This document shows, one piece after another, positions 61,632 through 64,000 of a stretch of 64,000 nucleotides of DNA (position 1 is the first letter of the stretch; every line of letters begins with the position of its first letter). The notes beneath the pieces are model-generated. The model saw only the letters and a program-made list of their open reading frames with translations. It was not told where the DNA came from and did not search any database. The position numbers and the translations under genes are program-made. The stretch is from Arthrobacter oryzae (lineage in GTDB: Bacteria; Actinomycetota; Actinomycetes; Actinomycetales; Micrococcaceae): the NCBI RefSeq assembly GCF_003634095.1, contig NZ_RBIR01000009.1, positions 55,817 to 119,816 on the forward strand, given 5' to 3'.

Positions 61632-62609
61632 ATGACATCGGAACAGACTCCTCTGCACACTCCATTCACCGCCGCTTCCACCGCCGCTGACATCCTCGAG
61701 GGCGTCGATCTGAGCGGGTGTGAGGCGATCGTCACCGGCGGGCACAGCCGGCTCGGCAGGGAGGTCACCCGCGCTCTCGCCGCCGCCGGCGCTTCCGTGA
61801 CGGTCGCATCACGCGACACCGAGCGCGCGGCCGAATCGGTCGACGGGATCGACGGCGTTCGCGTCGAGCAGCTCGACCTCACAGACCCCGAGTCGATCGA
61901 CGCCTTTGCCGGGCGCTGGCTCGACTCCGGACGCTCGCTGCACATCCTGGTCAACAACGCCGCGGTCTTGTTCGGCCCGGAGCTGCGCCTTGACGCCCGT
62001 GGCCACGAACTGGCGTTCTCGACCTCCCATCTCGGTCACTTCCAGCTCACCCGGGCGCTCCTCCCGGCACTGCGCGCGGCGCACGGTGCTCGCGTCGTCA
62101 ACGTGACCTCGGGCGCGGCCCGGTTCGGCGACATCCACTGGGACGACCTCGGCTTCGCCACCGACTACAACCCCGTGGCTGCCTACGCGCAATCCAAGCG
62201 CGCCAACGTCCTCTTCACCGTCGAACTGGACCGACGGTTCGCCGAGGACGGCATCCGCGCATTCGCCGCGCACCCCGGGGTCATCATCGGAGCCGGCCCG
62301 CACTCCCCCCAGCGCCTCGATTCCCTCCGCGCGCAGGGCCTCGTCGACGAGCAGGGTGACGCGATCATTGACCCCGACGCTGGAAAGAAGACCATCGAGC
62401 AGGGCGCCGCCACCCTCGTGTTCGGTGCAGCCAGCCCGCTGCTCGACGGCATCGGCGGCGCGTATCTCAAAGACAGCGACGTGGCCGTGCTCGACGACGA
62501 AGAGCGACCACTAACCCCGGACAGCATCCCGGCCGACGCGAACTCGGCCATGCTCAACCCCGAAGACGCGCACCGGCTCTGGGACCTCAGCGAGCAGCTG
62601 CTCGCCTGA
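61632..62609 (+). CDS. Short-chain dehydrogenase (retinol-dehydrogenase-like)
   Basis: 325 residues. Cofactor motif IVTGGHSRLGREV, LVNNAAVLFGP, catalytic YAQSKRAN. The C-terminal extension of about 70 residues is typical of the RDH/WWOX-like SDRs of Actinobacteria. Divergent from the AraC regulator, probably its target. Substrate unknown. A strong hairpin follows at 62644. Confidence 0.9.
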   Translation: MTSEQTPLHTPFTAASTAADILEGVDLSGCEAIVTGGHSRLGREVTRALAAAGASVTVASRDTERAAESVDGIDGVRVEQLDLTDPESIDAFAGRWLDSGRSLHILVNNAAVLFGPELRLDARGHELAFSTSHLGHFQLTRALLPALRAAHGARVVNVTSGAARFGDIHWDDLGFATDYNPVAAYAQSKRANVLFTVELDRRFAEDGIRAFAAHPGVIIGAGPHSPQRLDSLRAQGLVDEQGDAIIDPDAGKKTIEQGAATLVFGAASPLLDGIGGAYLKDSDVAVLDDEERPLTPDSIPADANSAMLNPEDAHRLWDLSEQLLA

Positions 62610-62643
62610 CGGCCCTACTTCATCGGTCGCGCGTGCACAAGCA

Positions 62644-62665
62644 TCGGGGGCTCCCCAGCCCCCGA
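62644..62665 (+). terminator. Hairpin after the SDR gene
   Basis: A perfect nine-base stem TCGGGGGCT/AGCCCCCGA with a CCCC loop, 35 bp after the stop codon. No T-run. Confidence 0.6.
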
Positions 62666-63032
62666 AGGCCGACCGTTCACGCCGGAAACGACCGTATTCG
62701 TTCAGAGCTCAGGGGCCACCGACGTCTGACACTGACAAAATCCGATACAGATACTGGAATCCTGGATTCGCGCACACCCGCCCGCACGACGGTCCCGCTC
62801 AGGTTCGACAACCGCGACAGGTGCACCTGCCGGCGCAGGTCATCGGCTAGGCCCGGACCTCCACCCACGAACAGGACCTTGCGGCGCGGCGCCAGGGGCT
62901 TGCGGGTCTGGACGACCCCGAAGGCCCGACCAATGGTGGCCACGGCGTGACCGGAGGGAACGGGAGCGGCCGGGACTAAACGACGCCCTGGCGGCTGACC
63001 TGGCCGGCGGCACCCTGGCCGTCACCAAACTC
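62666..63032. other. Intergenic region before repeat copy F
   Basis: No convincing coding sequence; short frames only. Confidence 0.4.
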
Positions 63033-63477
63033 CATCGGTTCCCCCAGGGCCCACCCGATGCTCGAGAACATCATGGAGACCACGACGAGAGTGTCCCAGG
63101 AGTTCCGGCTGCGAGGGAAGAACTTGAGGATTTGATCGCCAAGTCTCAGCAGGTCATGCAGTTCCAGGCGCTCCCGGCCATGAAGGTGTAAGCAGCAACA
63201 CCGCTGTTCAAGCCAAGAGAAGGAACCGCCAGACCAGCCGCCACCAACAAGAATGGGCCCCGCAGGGGCCCATAAAAGGAGATTTGTACACACTCAGAGG
63301 CCCACAAGCCCCTGAACAGGGAAAACACGTGCCCGAGGTGGGACTCGAACTGCATTCCAACCCGCGCGAACACTGGGCTCCCCCGGAAACATGCGGAATC
63401 CGGCCCGATCCGGCACCAGTACGACCCGATCCGAAGCCCAAAGTGTGTACTTTGTACACACCCCAATTTGGCCAGTT
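63033..63477 (+). repeat. Dispersed repeat, copy F (with left extension)
   Basis: The core at 63126-63477 ends with the perfect dyad TGTGTACTTTGTACACA (63443-63459). The left extension from 63033 shares CCCACCCGATGCTCGAG and ACGACGAGAGTGTCCCAGGA with copy D. The hairpin GGGCCCCGCAGGGGCCC lies at about 63255-63271. Confidence 0.92.
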
Positions 63478-63892
63478 ACCAGCATTCCCGCCCGAACCCG
63501 GGCCGTCGCCGCTTCTTGCATTCTCGGCCAGGACAGTGGGTCCCGTCCGGGTCCAACCAAGCCACGCCACAGGCCGAGTGCCCAACCGGCACCACCCCGT
63601 AGCGTGCGTTCGCTACGCCCCCGCCCCCAACGCAAATCCCTGGAGTGATCAGGTGTTAAAGGGACCGTGTTAACTCAAAGAAGGTTCCGCGTGGACGGAT
63701 ACGCGGCCTCATTCCAAGAGGGCAGCGAAGGTGTGTTCGGATCCGTAGGCGGACAGCTCACACAATCTCCCTGTAGTTGCATCGTCGGCCCGGGGGCCGT
63801 GATCACGTGACGGAACCGCTCGCCTGACGAGTTCGACGCTTATCCGCTGCGATTACTTTCCCTCCAGAGGCGCGTAACAACGCTCGGCAGCG
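63478..63892. other. Intergenic region near the right edge
   Basis: No gene recognised. A six-base stem AACGCT/AGCGTT with a CGGC loop at 63879-63894 lies over the stop codon of the following minus-strand frame and may be a weak terminator. Confidence 0.35.
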
Positions 63893-64000
63893 TTACTGTG
63901 CCGGACTGAAGTTACTTAGCGCGTAGTCGAGGACAACTGAAAAGTCGTCAGCCTCTACGGCGTCGACGTAGCGCGCGTGGGGCAGTGGATCGCAGCGGAA
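63893..64000 (-). CDS. Possible C-terminal end of a gene running off the window
   Basis: 35 codons open to the right edge on the minus strand, ending VLDYALSNFSPAQ and TAA. The composition (CDPLPHARYVDAVEADDFSV) looks protein-like. Family not recognisable from this fragment. Confidence 0.35.
   Translation of the reverse strand, partial: FRCDPLPHARYVDAVEADDFSVVLDYALSNFSPAQ

Noticed and set aside
63871..63896. Sixth SARP-type site (GTAAC ... CGTTAC)
   Set aside because: The half-sites are inverted and 12 bases apart, not direct with 11-bp pitch. It forms a small hairpin at a stop codon and has no -10 at the right distance.

Overview
The window is high-GC, actinobacterial DNA. A SARP regulator, a CGNR protein, a TIGR03086 domain, mycothiol-type enzyme families and a Corynebacterium-style cre pathway all point that way. 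I infer an Arthrobacter/Pseudarthrobacter-like (Micrococcaceae) chromosome; no rRNA, complete tRNA or CRISPR array is visible, so the genus is an inference.

Layout. 1-2899: the 5' part of a large secreted repeat protein (Ig-like, Fn3 and jelly-roll modules), running off the left edge and carrying a 762-bp identical duplication. 3352-4716: a DUF2252 protein. 4748-17186: a catabolic block on the minus strand. It looks like the complete p-cresol pathway by phosphorylation: CreHI phosphorylate the phenol, P450 CreJ with CreEF oxidises the methyl group, CreD removes phosphate, CreG and CreC oxidise to 4-hydroxybenzoate. pobA and two IclR regulators follow. A 15-bp motif is shared by the creJ and pobA promoters. 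17.6-23.5 kb: a small membrane protein, a frameshifted phosphotransferase, and an XRE regulator divergent from two aldo/keto reductases.

24.2-37.6 kb: an accessory island, and the most interesting part. A small SARP regulator sits beside five promoters carrying the same element, GTAACG-N5-GTAACG (11-bp pitch), each 9-10 bp upstream of a -10 box. They precede (a) a truncated S8-peptidase-like protein coupled to a SLATT/DUF4231 membrane protein, (b) a small ORF plus a 1509-aa TIR-nSTAND-WD40 protein, (c) a multi-pass membrane protein, (d) a papain-like peptidase followed by its chagasin-type inhibitor, and (e) a leaderless S53-like mini-protein coupled to a phosphoesterase. I propose a SARP-controlled conflict/immunity module.

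38-46 kb: a flavin oxidase, fragments and pseudogenes (including a dead ATP-dependent DNA ligase), and an operon of alpha/beta hydrolase, PNPOx-like, DUF1348, AlkA-like and SnoaL-like genes divergent from a CGNR regulator. 46-56.5 kb: two molybdopterin oxidoreductase loci, a lipoprotein, and a gene set with two glycosyltransferases, a DUF2064 protein, a methyltransferase, an MTA phosphorylase and an epimerase. 56.7-62.6 kb: an ArsR operon with START-like proteins, and an AraC/SDR pair.

Six copies of a ~340-bp dispersed repeat, all in the same orientation, lie at 18.0, 19.9, 23.5, 38.1, 40.2 and 63.1 kb. Each contains a terminator-like hairpin, the 3' end of a tRNA-like sequence and a TGTGTAC/GTACACA dyad. 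They separate the accessory blocks, and two of them bracket the SARP island.
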